From the NCBI GenBank assembly GCA_018398805.1, contig JAGFBZ010000906.1:1532001-1596000 (forward strand): a DNA stretch of 64,000 nt, given 5' to 3'. A program made the translations under genes and the position numbers. Of this stretch, positions 22,362 to 34,074 are shown piece after piece (position 1 is the first letter of the stretch; each line of letters begins with the position of its first letter). The stretch is from Hirundichthys speculiger (lineage: Eukaryota; Chordata; Actinopteri; Beloniformes; Exocoetidae). Under the pieces are notes generated by a model. The model saw nothing but the letters and a program-made list of their open reading frames with translations, was not told the origin of the DNA and did not search any database.

Positions 22362-23640
22362 GCTCGGAGACAGATTGTCTCAAACTGTCTTCAGGCACAT
22401 TTTTATGTGATGAAAGTTTTATTGTGAAATCAGTTGCTAAAAACTCCCTGTTTCAGTCAACAACAAAACACGTCAATCCATAACACATGATCGAAGTAAA
22501 TCTAGTTCAAGATTTCAAGCCAGTTGGCTGCGATGCTTTGCTGTAATGCAGTATTTGTTATCGTGGCAGTGGTTGACGTTTTCACAGCGCAGCTCCAGGC
22601 CGGCCGGACGCGCTGCGTCAGTGACGAGGGTCCCGCTCCCTCCAATACTCTGTTAACCACCGAAACATCAGAAAGAGTTTCAAACTGTAATTTTTAAGTG
22701 AAAAGGTTATAATTTTCTGAGGATTTCAGAAATTAATAACATTGGGAATCTTTATCTTCTTTAAAAAAAATCTCCTGTCATTCATGGGGTGGGGGTGGGG
22801 TGGGGGGGGATAGTGCCTTTTCTAAACCAATTAAGTAATTTAAACTCTGATTGCAACTGTACCTGCTGAAATGACTTGTAAGGTCCACCAGTGAAGCCTT
22901 GGTAATGATTTTAATTCAAATAAAAACTGACTCACTCAGATTAAGTGCTTTTGTTTTAAATATCTCATAAGAAAAAATAGTAAATGAATATTTAAGGTGT
23001 ACATCACTGACTGCTGTCATATTAAACTTTATTTTCACAGGCAAATCCAACCAAAACAAATTCTGTTTGAATCAGTTTCATCAACACTGAACTGAATGTC
23101 ATTGATTCAACAGGGCAGTAATGAGAGAAGATGGTTATTTCCTCTAAGACCACCCACTAAACAGTTTATTTATCGTCATATCACTTTACGCATGTGAGCT
23201 TTCTCAGATTTCCTGTCTAAGAGCGCACATTTGGAGGAGAATTATCTTAGTGTCTAAGAGAAACATCTGTGGTCATAACTTGTTTCAGAATCAGATTTCA
23301 CGCTGTGGAAACTTGTGTAAAATCGTGATACACAATGTTCCCACAGCGTTCACTGAGGGTGAAAAAGTGACATCGTCATCAGTCTTGAAGTTTCTCATCT
23401 GTTCATTACACCTAAAGCACTTCTTCTGAAAGCGAACGCGATTAAAGGTCCTTTCAATAAAAACATACTTGCTTTGTGTCTTGCTGAACGGTAATGATGA
23501 GATGAGATTAGCTATATTTGTCACATACACAATTATACATCGTGTAATGTACAGTGAAATATATTAGTTTATCTGCAGCCTTTGCAAATAAGGAACAGTA
23601 ATTACCACAACATAAAAAAATATCCATAAAATATATATCC
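22362..23640. other. intergenic stretch downstream of the rbl2-like locus
   Basis: AT-rich with a G-rich run near 22785-22810 and a small CpG-rich patch near 22590-22640. No exon or mobile element was recognised. Confidence 0.5.
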
Positions 23641-23649
23641 ATATATATA

Positions 23650-25233
23650 CAGTGGAGGAAATAAGTATTTAATCCCCTGCTGATTTTGGCAGTTGTCATA
23701 CTAAGAAATAAATGAACAGTCTCAGACTTCTATGGCAGTTTTTTTTTAACAGTTATAGAAAGGAATATTGAAAAAAAAATTGAGAAAATTACATGAAATG
23801 AAAAATAAAACTCAATTTGCAAGTCATTGAGGGAAATAAGTATTTGATCCTCTAGCAAAACATGATCTAATACTTGGTGGCAAAACCCTTGTTGGCAAGC
23901 ACAGCTGTCAGGCGTTTCTTGTAGTTGCTTTCTAGGTTTGCACACACATCAGGAGTAATTTTCGGCCACTTCTCTCTGCAGATCATCTCCAAATCCTGAA
24001 GGTTTTGGGGCTTGTGCTTGGAAACTCACAGCTTCAGCTCTCTCCATAGATTTTTAATAGGATTAAGGTCAGGAGACTGGCTAGGCCATTCCATGACCAT
24101 GATGTGCTTCTTATGGAGCCACTCCTTTGTTTCCTTGGCTGTATGTTTTGGGTCGTTGTCATGCTGGAAGACCCATCCACCACCCATTTTCAATGTCCTT
24201 GTGGAGGCAAGGAGGTTGTCACCCAAGATTTTGCGGTACATGGCCCCGTTCATCTTCCCATCGATGCGGTGAAGTCGACCTGTCCCCTTAGAAGAGAAAC
24301 ACCCCCAAAGCATAAGGCTTCCACCACCATGCTTGACAGTAGGGATGGTGTTCTTGGGGTCATATTCAGCATTTCTCTTCCTCCAAACACGTCGAGTTGA
24401 GTTGAGGCCAAAGAGCTCATTTTTGGTCTCATCTGACCACAGCACCTTCTCCCAGTCTCTTTCTGAGTCATTAATATGTTCGTTATCAAACCTGAGTCGG
24501 GCCTGGACGTGAGCCTTCTGGAGCAGAGGGACCTTGGACCACTGCAGGATTTTAAACCATTGCGTCCTCAGTGTATTACCAATAGTTTTCTTGGTGACTG
24601 TGGTCCCAGCTGCCTTGAGATCATTAACCAGCTCCTCCCGTGTAGTTCTCAGCTGATCTCTAACCTTTCTCATGATCATTGAGACCCACGAGGTGATATC
24701 TTCAATGGAGCCCCCAGCCTAGGTTGATTAACAGTCATGTCGTACTTCTTCCACTTCTGAATAATTGCACCATCAGTTGTCACCTTCTCATTCAGCTTCT
24801 TACTTATGGTTTTGTAGCCCATTCCAGCCTTGTGGAGTTCAACAACTATGTCCCTGACACTTTTGACACTCTTTAGTCTTGCCCATGGTGGAGATGGTGG
24901 AGTATTACTGAGTCTGTGGGCAGATGGCTTTTATACAGGTACTATTTGGAACAGGTGTCTCTCATGCAGGTAATTACTTCAGTGAGATTAGGAGTATGCC
25001 AGTGGTCTGTGGGAACCAACACTGGTCAAGGTTGGTCGGGGATCAAATACTTATTTCCCTCAATGACTTACAAATTAATTTTTATTTTTCATTTCATATA
25101 ATTTTCTCAATTTTTTTTTCAATATTCTTATAACTGTTCAAATAAAGCTGCCATAAAAATCTGAGACTGTTCATTAATTTCTTAGTATGACAACTGCCAA
25201 AATCAGGGGATCAAATACTTATTTCCTCCACTG
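23650..25233 (-). mobile_element. full-length Tc1-like transposon, IR/DR type
   Basis: Ends CAGTGGAGGAAATAAGTATT and its complement are flanked by TA (23648-23649, 25234-25235). Inside each end a second copy GAGGGAAATAAGTATTTGAT lies about 180 bp inward, giving the inverted-repeat/direct-repeat layout of Sleeping Beauty-like elements. Length 1584 bp. The transposase gene is on the minus strand and broken. Confidence 0.93.
24026..24900 (-). pseudogene. Tc1-like transposase, inactive
   Basis: A 217-codon frame (24026-24679) covers most of the catalytic domain: [12 protein letters not shown] with the first Asp, [38 protein letters not shown] with the second Asp, and [14 protein letters not shown] at the end. 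In this last motif Tc1 transposases have Glu (PIENLW) as the third catalytic residue; here it is Lys. Upstream (24680 to about 24890) are pieces of the paired-like DNA-binding domain ([19 protein letters not shown]) in a different frame, with stops. Tc1 transposases cut and paste DNA at TA sites; this copy should be catalytically dead, although its ends could still be mobilised by an active relative. Confidence 0.9.
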
Positions 25234-25235
25234 TA

Positions 25236-26040
25236 TATATGGGTGATTCTTTAATTCAGAGCACTTCTGACTTGGAATTTTGAAAAAAAAAAAAGTTGTT
25301 CGAACTGTTTGTTTGATTTCAGATGGTTTATTAATTGGTCTGGAACAGATCTGAGCATAGCTTTGATTGTATTTCATGATCATCTTGATATTATTATGGT
25401 CTATTCAAAGTTGTTGCAGAAAGATGTCATCACCATCACAACAACTAAACTCTGATTTTAATACAAAATGGTATGACAAGCAAAGTTTTCTCTATCATTC
25501 CAGTAAGTTTGAAACATGCTCTATAAGACTCATGTTGAAAATATATTTGTGTTCTTTTATCTGGTGTCAAGAAGAGACCAAAAACAAAGATTAATACAAG
25601 GTTCATGATGCCATGCAGAGTATTTTCAGCCGAGTTGGTACGCTCTCCTAACGCCACAGGAGCATTAAGAGAATGCACACAGTCATGAACTGCTTCCCCT
25701 TTATAATCACAAAAAGGAGGGGCCTTGCATTGCCCCCTGGGTATTTCTCTTCCTGATGGTGGGTCTGATAGCTTTCACACGTCACAGGTCCAGCTCGGTC
25801 CAGGAGTAGGGATCAAAAACTAAATGTGTTTAATTATCAGTGCAAGCCTTTTGGAGGTCAGGATCCCAGTCGTAAACACTAAATTACTCAGGTCATAAAG
25901 AACCCGAGGCAGCAGGAATTTGAAGATAACACAGTTGTCAAATATAAATACAACCAACATTCCTAAAGACAATAAAAGTTGAGTCTCAAACAGCTAAAAG
26001 TGCACTAAACTCTTTAAGCTAATTCAAATCCTAACAATGT
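25236..26040. other. intergenic stretch, no gene seen
   Basis: AT-rich, no exon-like frame and no recognised repeat. Confidence 0.5.
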
Positions 26041-26048
26041 TCTAAGTA

Positions 26049-26623
26049 AGTGCCTTGTGAAAGTATTCGGCCCCCTTGAACTTTTCAACCTTTTGCCACA
26101 TTTCAGACTTAAAACATAAAGATATAAATTTTTAAAAATGTTTAAAATATCCAATACATTTCGTTCCAGGGCAGCACAGTGGGTTAGTGGTCAGCACCGT
26201 TGCCTCACAGCTAGAAGGTTCCTGGTTCGAACCTTAGCAGGGGCCTTTCTGTGTCGAAGTTTGCATGGGGTTATGTGGGTTTCCCCCGGGTGCTCCGGCT
26301 TCCTCCCACAGTCCAAAGACATGCATGTTAGGTCGTCTATATGTGGCCCTCCGATGGACTGGTGACCTGTCCAGGATGTACCCCTGCCTTTCACCTGAAG
26401 AGAGCTGGGATAGACTCCAGCAGATCCCCGTGACCCTGCAGAGGATTGAACAGGTATAGATAATGGATGGATGGATGGATAGACATTTCGTTCCACTTCA
26501 CGATTGTGTCCCACTTGTTGATTCTTGACAAAAAATAAAAATTTTATATCTTTATGTTTGAAGCCTGAAATGTGGCAAAAGGTTGAAAAGTTCAAGGGGC
26601 CCAAATACTTTCACAAGGCACAG
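26049..26623. mobile_element. Tc1/mariner-type MITE carrying a SINE
   Basis: Inverted ends TGCCTTGTGAAAGTATT and its complement lie next to TA on both sides (26047-26048, 26624-26625). The subterminal CTTGAACTTTTCAACC and its inverse match a common fish Tc1-type end. The interior is only about 120 bp on each side of an inserted SINE-like unit. Confidence 0.8.
26169..26482 (+). mobile_element. tRNA-headed SINE-like repeat with (GGAT)n tail
   Basis: The head (TTAGTGGTCAGC, then GGTTCGAACC) resembles pol III A and B boxes; the tail is (GGAT)n. A perfect 13-bp duplication ACATTTCGTTCCA flanks it (26156-26168, 26483-26495), typical of LINE-mobilised insertion. Other copies lie at 31263-31430, 31510-31848 and 52547-52915. 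Confidence 0.85.
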
Positions 26624-26625
26624 TA

Positions 26626-28840
26626 TTTAAGTGCATTTAAAAGACATTTTAACAACATGTTCTCTCTCATTACCATCACAGCCACTTGTGTGATGGAAAT
26701 GACAATTTTCCCTTTGTGCTGAAAATGTTATTTAGGTCTTAGACAAGTTAAACTGGCTTGTTAACTAGGATACGATGTACATTGGATATATGTAAATAAA
26801 GTAAAATTTCTTATAATTGAATTAGAATATTCAAATAGGATTGTGTTCGGTAATGATGCCTAATAAACACTCTCAGATCAGGTTGTATAAAACATCAAAT
26901 TACTTTCAAATTAGAGGGACAGAGATATCTAACAAAAAATGTAAATTGAACAAATATAAAAATGAAAAAATTCTTTTTAATTTGTCATAAAGAAATGCAA
27001 AATAATGTTTTAATAGATTTAGCACTTTTTATGACTATCATAGAGGGGATGTCATCAAATCTGGAATTAAGGACGAAACCTAAAACAATCAAATTCTTGC
27101 TCATCTGAATTTTAAAACACTGAAAAGTATTCAAATTTCATAATGATGAGACAGTTGGGGTTTTTTTTTATAGCTACTACAACCCAACCTTAACAAACAC
27201 ATTTGATTTTTTTTCTGAAAAATCTACACTGGGGACAAAAAAAACAAACTTTTAAGTAGCTATTACAGCTAAGCAGAAACTGTTTGGATTCTGGTACCTG
27301 TCACTCTATAAACCAACTGTATATTTATTCTACTCAGTAATACAGGAGGAGCTGGTACGTCCTTGCTGTGTTATGAAGCATCGTTTCCAACTAAATCGTA
27401 GGAGGCGATAGCTGCCTACGATCTCTGAAGTTCCCATGTGGATAAAAAATCTGCTCTGCCGTGAGCTGAGAGGTGAAGAATATTATTTACTACTTTATCT
27501 AACAGAAAACAAGTACTGTTCCCACTGTGGGGAAGGCTGTAACTAACACCCACCCCTCCTTGGTGTTTACCAGTAACCGTGCTTTGCCACACTGTTACAG
27601 GTTATTTGCGGTCAGCTGTTGTTCAGATACTGTTAAACGGCAATATCATACAGCAAAGACCCGTAAAACAAAACCGCAGCCATAACGGCATGTCTCATGG
27701 TCGTCATAGAGAACAAAAGCCGCCTGAGCCCACGACGCTCGCAGGTCATTTAAGGGATGACCGTTGTTTTAAAGCACTGACAAGCCTCTTAACTCCTCTC
27801 AGCTGAAGATCAGCCGTGCAGAGATTTAGTCAGATGAGGTTGCAACACAAGCTAGGTGGACCCTTCTGAAAAGGCCCAATATGGCCGCCTCCACTGAGAC
27901 GGGGTCAACGGAGGAAAAGAAGGATGTAAAAAACAGAGCCCCCAGCTGAGAGACACCACCTGAAACTCCACTCCAAGTAAGGCAAATTACCTAAAACATT
28001 TCTCGAATGTGAATTATAAGATGCATAAAGCGTTGTACTTGTTAGCCGAACACATCCCTTCATTTCTATCAGCGAACAGAGACAGAGCACCACCTCATAA
28101 AGCCACAAATTTACGACCGTCGTGTAGAGGTCACTTTGATACAGTCACCTCTTTAACTCGACCGCCGCGTGTCTCTGAGGGCGTCTGACATGACGAATGG
28201 GCTGCACGGTGACTGAGACGGGCTCTGCGGTGTCTGTGGCGCTGGTGTGTACAGATTGGCCCGTCCGTGGGTGAAGGAGGGCCTGTCAGCGGGAGGAAGC
28301 GACTCTGCAAAACTGTCCATCAGCCCCGTGTCATCCGGACCAACCGCACAGACGAGACTCCCCATAAATGCACCTCTGCAGAAACACATGTTCATTTTGC
28401 ACAGAACACTTTGTGATGAATGTACTCATTTCTATTCCGAGTAGCGCCGCTGTCAACCTACGCTCCTTTATGTTCTTTTCTGACCTTTGTTTCGAGCGAT
28501 GCACATAACCAGTGGCATGCATTGGATTGTTCATTTTTCATTTTTCTCTCCCCTTCACTTGCGCTCACACACCTCTGGTCAGGACTGATAGTTTCAATGC
28601 ACTCTTTCAAACGCTTCCAAGTCTGCTGCGGGCTGAAGCGGCCGGCCCTTTAAGATAGTCAGCTTATGTTTCAGCTGCGTGGTACCTCGCAGCCTCCCAT
28701 CATGCTCTGCATATCAGAAGACTGCTGGGGCTGTTCTTATGGACGATCAGAGACGGCAAGCACTTCACAGAGCAAACAGCAAGCTGCTGCCAAGAGGAGG
28801 GTTTAAAAAAAAAAAAAAAGATGTTCCAGCACTTCACGGT
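26626..28840. other. intergenic stretch, no gene seen
   Basis: Mostly AT-rich. A GC-richer patch at about 28150-28400 has a proline-rich minus-strand frame without convincing splice sites. Confidence 0.45.
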
Positions 28841-28845
28841 TCCCG

Positions 28846-28858
28846 CCGCCAGGGGGCA
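28846..28858 (+). promoter_or_regulatory. CTCF-like motif
   Basis: CCGCCAGGGGGCA fits the strong form of the CTCF core. A weaker relative, CCACCAGGGAGCAG, lies about 40 bp downstream. Confidence 0.45.
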
Positions 28859-29169
28859 TGAGCAGGGCGGTCAGGACAGTTCCCCCCAGGTGCCACCAGG
28901 GAGCAGAAGCGGTCTTTCCCACGGTGCTGCAAGTCATCCGAGACCGGCTCCATTTGCTGAAGACATTTATTCTGAAATATAGGTTGTAAGTTTATTACCA
29001 GCTAGTGAATGGAGCTGGAATGGAATAGCCATTTTTACAAAGCCATATCAAAAACACCCATCTCTGAGGCGGTGGGGGAAATTACATGAAAATATTACCA
29101 TTGTACAAATGGAAAGTGTGATTGAATAATGTGGTGAAAAAAGATAAATGAAAAGCACTTTGTTGGAAA

Positions 29170-29500
29170 ACGTGGTACTAAATAGGTTTTTAATTTCAGT
29201 AGTGGGATAAAAGAAGCACATTTTTACCCTGTTTCACTGCCAATTGATTAGTGGTTCCACACCTGCAGGTAGAGAGGGGGGCCTTATCGTCTCATTATCA
29301 GTTAATTAATATGCGCGCACACATGCCAATTATCTTTCCTCTGCCATTTAGCAGAAATGAGACATTGATGTTTTAATGGTTCCAGAATGGATAACTCTTC
29401 TGCTGCTTTAAAGACAAGGCTGGCACATTGATTGACATCTGAAAGAGAAATGTTGAGAGACAATTGAATTAAGACCTGAAACACAAGATTATTATATTAA
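29170..29500. promoter_or_regulatory. candidate conserved enhancer, homeodomain-motif rich
   Basis: The block contains AATTGATTAG, CAGTTAATTAATATGC, TGATTGACATCTG (PBX/MEIS-like) and GACAATTGAATTAAG, in non-repetitive sequence without an exon frame. It ends before an (AC)n tract. Conservation is not testable from one sequence. Confidence 0.25.
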
Positions 29501-29530
29501 CACTTTTCATCAGCCAAGACATCAGACCCC

Positions 29531-29532
<2 letters not shown>

Positions 29533-29574
<42 letters not shown>
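29533..29574. repeat. (AC)n microsatellite
   Basis: About 21 uninterrupted AC units. Confidence 0.95.
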
Positions 29575-29579
<5 letters not shown>

Positions 29580-29639
29580 TATTACACATATATATGTATT
29601 TGAAGGACATGTAGAATTACATTTTCTCCCTGCTCCATG

Positions 29640-31255
29640 ACTATAAAGGGACTCAAGGCCACAGCAAGTGAGGTAAACCCAGGATGAAAGTTATATTAAT
29701 CTTTATTCGTTTCACTGTACTGTGTGGACTGAATTTATGTCCCTGAGTCACAGACCAGTGTTATGTGCCAGCGAAACGGCCAGTATTATGGAAAGAAGCT
29801 CCATTGACATATTTTCATTTTTCTGCATCGGTGTGTTTGGTTGCACTTTGTCCTCAGGGCTGTTAGTTTTCCTTATTTATTTGTTGAATCTAAATCTGTG
29901 GTCTTTGAGCTTAAATGCAAAGATTTTTTTGAAGCAATGCAATAAACATTCCCCCCCAAAAAAGAGGGTTAAAAGAGAAAATGAGAAGGACACCTAGAAA
30001 AAAAAACTGCAGGGTTTAATCTCCTTACTCAGTAATGGAACATTTAAATGATGTGTATAATGGGCTGCCGAAAATATTCACAAGTGGTAGTCTTATTTTC
30101 TACCAGGATTTCTTTAAAGATGCGCTCTTCACAGGGCATCTTTTGTGAATATATGATCAGAGGCGCGACAGCTCCGGTCTTTAATCTTACACTGGCCTTG
30201 AAGAATGTCACAGATTCCAGCAGCCTCCTCCTCCTCCCCACAACTGCAGGCTACAGAGACTGTCCTTTTAACACTGCGCCGCACAAACACGTCTCTGGAT
30301 GTTGAGAAGGGTATGGGCTTCTTTTTTGTTTGTGGCTTTAAAAAAAAAAAAAGTTATTTTCACAGAAAAACTTGTGGTCGTGAAGTGCCCGTAAAAGCTT
30401 TGGAGAGCCGGTTTGTAAACAGCTGATTGAACAGGAAACAGAAAAGGCTCCTAATAAGCTGCCTGCTTTGAATTTTTATGTTTTGTTCGCACCCAAAGAC
30501 ATCTCTGCGCCGTGACTCCGATGATCTGAGGGCTGTGAAATATGTTTCTGGTTTCATTTATCCCCCCGGAACAGAACAGCTTAACAGGACAGGATCAATT
30601 ATCAACTTCAGCCGGCAGACAGAAGGAAAAAAAAAAAAAAAAGGAAGATCATCTGAACAGTGGACTTTGATCAATTAAGGATGATCATTATCCAGGAGGA
30701 CTTTGGTTCTGAGATCTGACAGGTGGATTTGTCTGACATCACTCACCCTTTAATGTGCCATAAAATGTAAATGCAAACAAGTGTCCAAGTTCTCGACGTG
30801 AAAACAAAATGATTACTTTCACCATCCTCTAATTACCCTGGAAACCCTGGACCGCCACTGATTTGTATCATTCTGCAATAAAACTGTTAATAAAACTTCT
30901 ACTTTCAGCTGCATGTTTCTTATCCTGCTTTGGAAGCCATGACATGAAAGAAGGGACGACTGTCATGGAAATGTCCTTTTCTAACCGTGATCTTGGAGGT
31001 CATGTCTGTGTTTGAAAGTTTTTTTTCTGTTTTGTTTTAAGCTGACTTCAGTCCTGCTCATTTGAAAGTATCATGAGATCAAAGTCAGTGTGCAATTGTT
31101 CTACATGTACGACTTGAAACAAATGTCACCCATATTCTAATATCTGGCCCAAGAAATAGGAATGTTTTGTTGGTGTTTGCTATAGTTTGTTTTTTTCTGG
31201 AAAGTATTCAGTGAAATGCTCCTTCTTCTTCTTTTCTTGCCTTAAACCAGACCAA
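29640..31255. other. intergenic stretch, no gene seen
   Basis: No exon-like frame or recognisable element; a few A homopolymers. Confidence 0.45.
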
Positions 31256-31262
31256 TAATATA

Positions 31263-31430
31263 CATCCATCCATCATCTATCCATCTATCTATCCATCCAT
31301 CCATCATCTATCCATCTATCTATCTATCCATCCATCCATCATCTATACCCGCTTAATCCTCTGCAGGGTCACGGGGATCTGCTGGAGTCTATCCCAGCTC
31401 TGAAACACCCTGGACAGGTCACTAGTCCAT
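31263..31430 (-). mobile_element. SINE-like 3' fragment, minus strand
   Basis: A mixed (TCCA)/(TCTA) tract followed by CTTAATCCTCTGCAGGGTCA and TGGAGTCTATCCCAGCTCT, the minus-strand 3' part of the SINE-like family at 26169. The head is missing. Confidence 0.8.
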
Positions 31431-31509
31431 CGCAGCAGTAATATATAACTGATGCTAATTAGTGCTAAATGCTAAAGTAAATAAGTATTAATGATAACTA
31501 CTCTAAGCA

Positions 31510-31848
31510 TGGGGGTCAGCACTGCTGTCTCCTGGTTCAAACCTCAGCAGGGGCCTTTCTGTGTGGAGTTTGCATGTTCTCCTCGTGTTTGCGTGGGTTT
31601 CCTCCGGGTGCTCCAGCTTCCTCCCACGGTCCAAAGACATGCATGTTAGATTAATTGGTTGTTCTAAATTGCTCGTAGGGAGTGATTGTGAGTGTGCGTG
31701 GTTGTTCATCTACATGTGGCCCTGTGATGGACTGGCGACCTCTCCAGGATGCACCCCTTCCTTTCGCCTGAAGAGAACTGGGATAGACTCCAGCAGATCA
31801 CCATGACCCTGCAGAGGATTAAGCGGGCGTAGATAATGGATGGATGTG
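31510..31848 (+). mobile_element. SINE-like repeat, plus strand
   Basis: Same family as 26169-26482, with a slightly truncated head (GGTCAGCACTGCTGTC, CTGGTTCAAACC) and a short (GGAT) end. It faces away from the minus-strand fragment 80 bp to its left. Confidence 0.85.
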
Positions 31849-32246
31849 TAAATACTCATTTTCAGCTGTGAGGAGACTGTGCTCCTTTAGGTTAACTATC
31901 CTTGTCGACTCTGTCAATGCACTGCAGTCAACAATACCAACAGTGTTGGGCAAGTTCTCTTTCTACACGAACTAGTTCAGTTCATCATTTCAAAAAATGA
32001 ACTAAATAGTTCAGTTTTTAGTTATTTTTTTCTTATTCTTTTTAATGTTGCTGCAAGAAATTATTTGTCAAAATGATTACCACTGCCTATATACTACACC
32101 ACCACAAATGGCAATTATTTTATCCATTTTATCCTGTCGAAAACTATTGGTCCAATTCTGAATCTTTATCCAACCAGGGTTCACATTTAGCATTGAAGGG
32201 ACAGCCCATGTAAAACTGTAATTTCTGTTTCAGTTTCTCTCTACAG

Positions 32247-32627
32247 CAGCCATTCCAAAAACTTCAGAATACCAAGGCCCAATTTGAAATGTGAAAAATA
32301 TACGTGGTCCACCCAAACCTTTCATCACAACTTGATCACCAGACAGGACTAGAAGTTATGTTCTGATATTAATGTAAGGGGTCAACAAATAGATGACACT
32401 TGTCATATTAAGTTAAAATGACAGTAGAATAACTTAACTGGTTTGTTTTATTACTTCTTAATTTTTTTTTATAATGTCATGAATATTTTACAGTAATTCA
32501 AAACATATTTAAAAAAGATCGAGAATTTAAAACATATTTGTTTAAATTTTAATGACCTCTCACGACCCACCTGCAGTATCTCGAACAGCCCACCAGGGGG
32601 CCGCAGCCCACACTTTGGGAATCACTG
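32247..32627. mobile_element. hAT MITE nested in the 31.9 kb hAT
   Basis: Ends CAGCCATTCCAAAA and TTTGGGAATCACTG, flanked by a perfect 8-bp duplication CTCTACAG (32239-32246, 32628-32635). It carries a CTCF-like CCACCAGGGGGCCGC at 32590-32604. Confidence 0.88.
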
Positions 32628-32794
32628 CTCTACAGTATGTTAAAAATATGAGGAAAAACCTGCTGCCAAATGGTCTTTATTATAAGACAAAAACAGGTCC
32701 TTAAGCTGCAACAAATGTTTTTTTCCCCCATTTCAATATTTCAATCCCCCCGGGAGTCGGGGCAGCTCCTTCGGCTCTGGGCGACTGCAGCTTT

Positions 32795-33018
32795 CATCTT
32801 CCTCCACGCTTGTTTTTTTTTTTTAAATTTTTTTTGCCACTAGTGGCCTTTATTGATAGTTGGAGAGAGACAGGAAGGGGGGCAGAGAGAACAGAGGAAG
32901 ACACGCAACAAAGGGCTGATGAGCCGGGAGTTGAACTCACGACCAGCCACACGAGGACTATAGCCTCTGTATATGGGCCGCCTGCCCTAAACCACTGCGC
33001 TACCGGAATGGCCCTCTC
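32795..33018 (-). mobile_element. tRNA-derived SINE, minus strand
   Basis: On the minus strand: a tRNA-like head GGTAGCGCAGTGGTTTAGGG, B box GAGTTCAACTCC, a body ending in AATAAAGGCCACTA, then an A-rich tail. Flanks CTCCACGCTTG and CTCTACGGTTG look like a worn target duplication. Confidence 0.85.
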
Positions 33019-33866
33019 TACGGTTGTTTTAAACATTTGATGACGCAATTGTTAGTGTGACAAAGCGACAGCCTGTGTTGCCATGTTTGATTGATTTCAG
33101 CAGATACATATTAGGCTCATTCGTGGTGGATTTTAAATGGGGTTCGGTGGAAACCTTGACCATGTGTGAACTTTGAAAGAGCGTCGTTCACAATTGCCCA
33201 AATTAACTTGTTCATAACCCGAAGCTCGTCAAGGAGAAAGAGAGTGCATTCAGTTCACGTTCGCACAAAATATGAACTAGTTTCTGAACTTTTGTTCAAT
33301 GAACGTGTTCAGGTACAACACTGAATACCAAGCAGTTCCATGAGTATCTCTCTCCATCCAGATGCGTGACTCATAAAACTACAGATTCGTGGTACCAAAC
33401 CGAAGACACCAGTTGGTTTGCGGTAGTCTGTAATTCGGTTCCACTCATCGGTCCTAAATCTTTGTTTCCCCAAGTTTCTGACTCTGTGCTGAGGAGCACA
33501 AAATGATCTGAGCAAGCAGGGAGGAAAAGGTAAGACGGGAAAGGTCTGGGGGGGTTTGGGTTGGGTCAGCCGGACCGGCCTGGAATATGTCACGAAAAGT
33601 GGGAACGGGACTCGTGTTCTTCTGAGGCTCTGTAGACATGTCTTTCTCTTCCCTTTGGCTTCCTCAGTTATTCCAGCAGAAGTAGGCTGGATCTCTACTC
33701 GTCTCCTAGTCGGTGTCGATCGTTCCCATGCCGAATTGACGGGAATGCAGCCTGGAAGTTAATACAAGGATCCGTACGTTGATATTCTTCCCCGTTTTCT
33801 TCCTCACCCTCAAGTTAAATCGACACCTACGGAGTCAACGGGAGTTGACTCAAAACCAGAAGTGCA

Positions 33867-34060
33867 GGCTGCCCCGGTGGAGCAGTGGTTAGGGCTGGCG
33901 GCCATATACAGAGGCTACAGTCCTCGTGCGGCTGGTCGTGAGTTCGATTCCGGCTCGGCGACTCTTTCCCACGTGTCTTCCCCATTCTCTCTGCCCCCCT
34001 TCCTGTCTCTCCACTTTCAATAAAGGCCACTAAAGCCAAAAAAATCTTTAAAAAAAAAAA
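33867..34060 (+). mobile_element. tRNA-derived SINE, plus strand
   Basis: Same family as the 32.8 kb copy: GGTGGAGCAGTGGTTAGGG, B box GAGTTCGATTCC, then TTTCAATAAAGGCCACTAAA and poly(A). ACCAGAAGTGCA is duplicated exactly on both sides (33855-33866, 34061-34072), so the copy is fairly young. Confidence 0.92.
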
Positions 34061-34074
34061 ACCAGAAGTGCACA

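Larger units (their letters stand above)
31941..33323. mobile_element. hAT-type element hosting a MITE and a SINE
   Basis: Starts CAGTGTTGGGCAAGTT and ends GTACAACACTG, with a perfect 8-bp duplication AATACCAA (31933-31940, 33324-33331). Repeated GAACTAGTTC-type words lie near both ends. Length 1383 bp including two later insertions; no transposase frame. Confidence 0.9.

Noticed and set aside
26169..26260. tRNA gene
   Set aside because: The A and B box-like head belongs to a dispersed SINE-like repeat with a tail and target duplication, and no cloverleaf closes.
28153..28395. Proline/serine-rich minus-strand frame that could be a terminal exon
   Set aside because: No convincing acceptor, no partner exons and no recognised protein.
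31263..31345. CRISPR-like short regular repeats
   Set aside because: Simple TCCA/TCTA microsatellite at the end of a SINE-like fragment; the genome is vertebrate.
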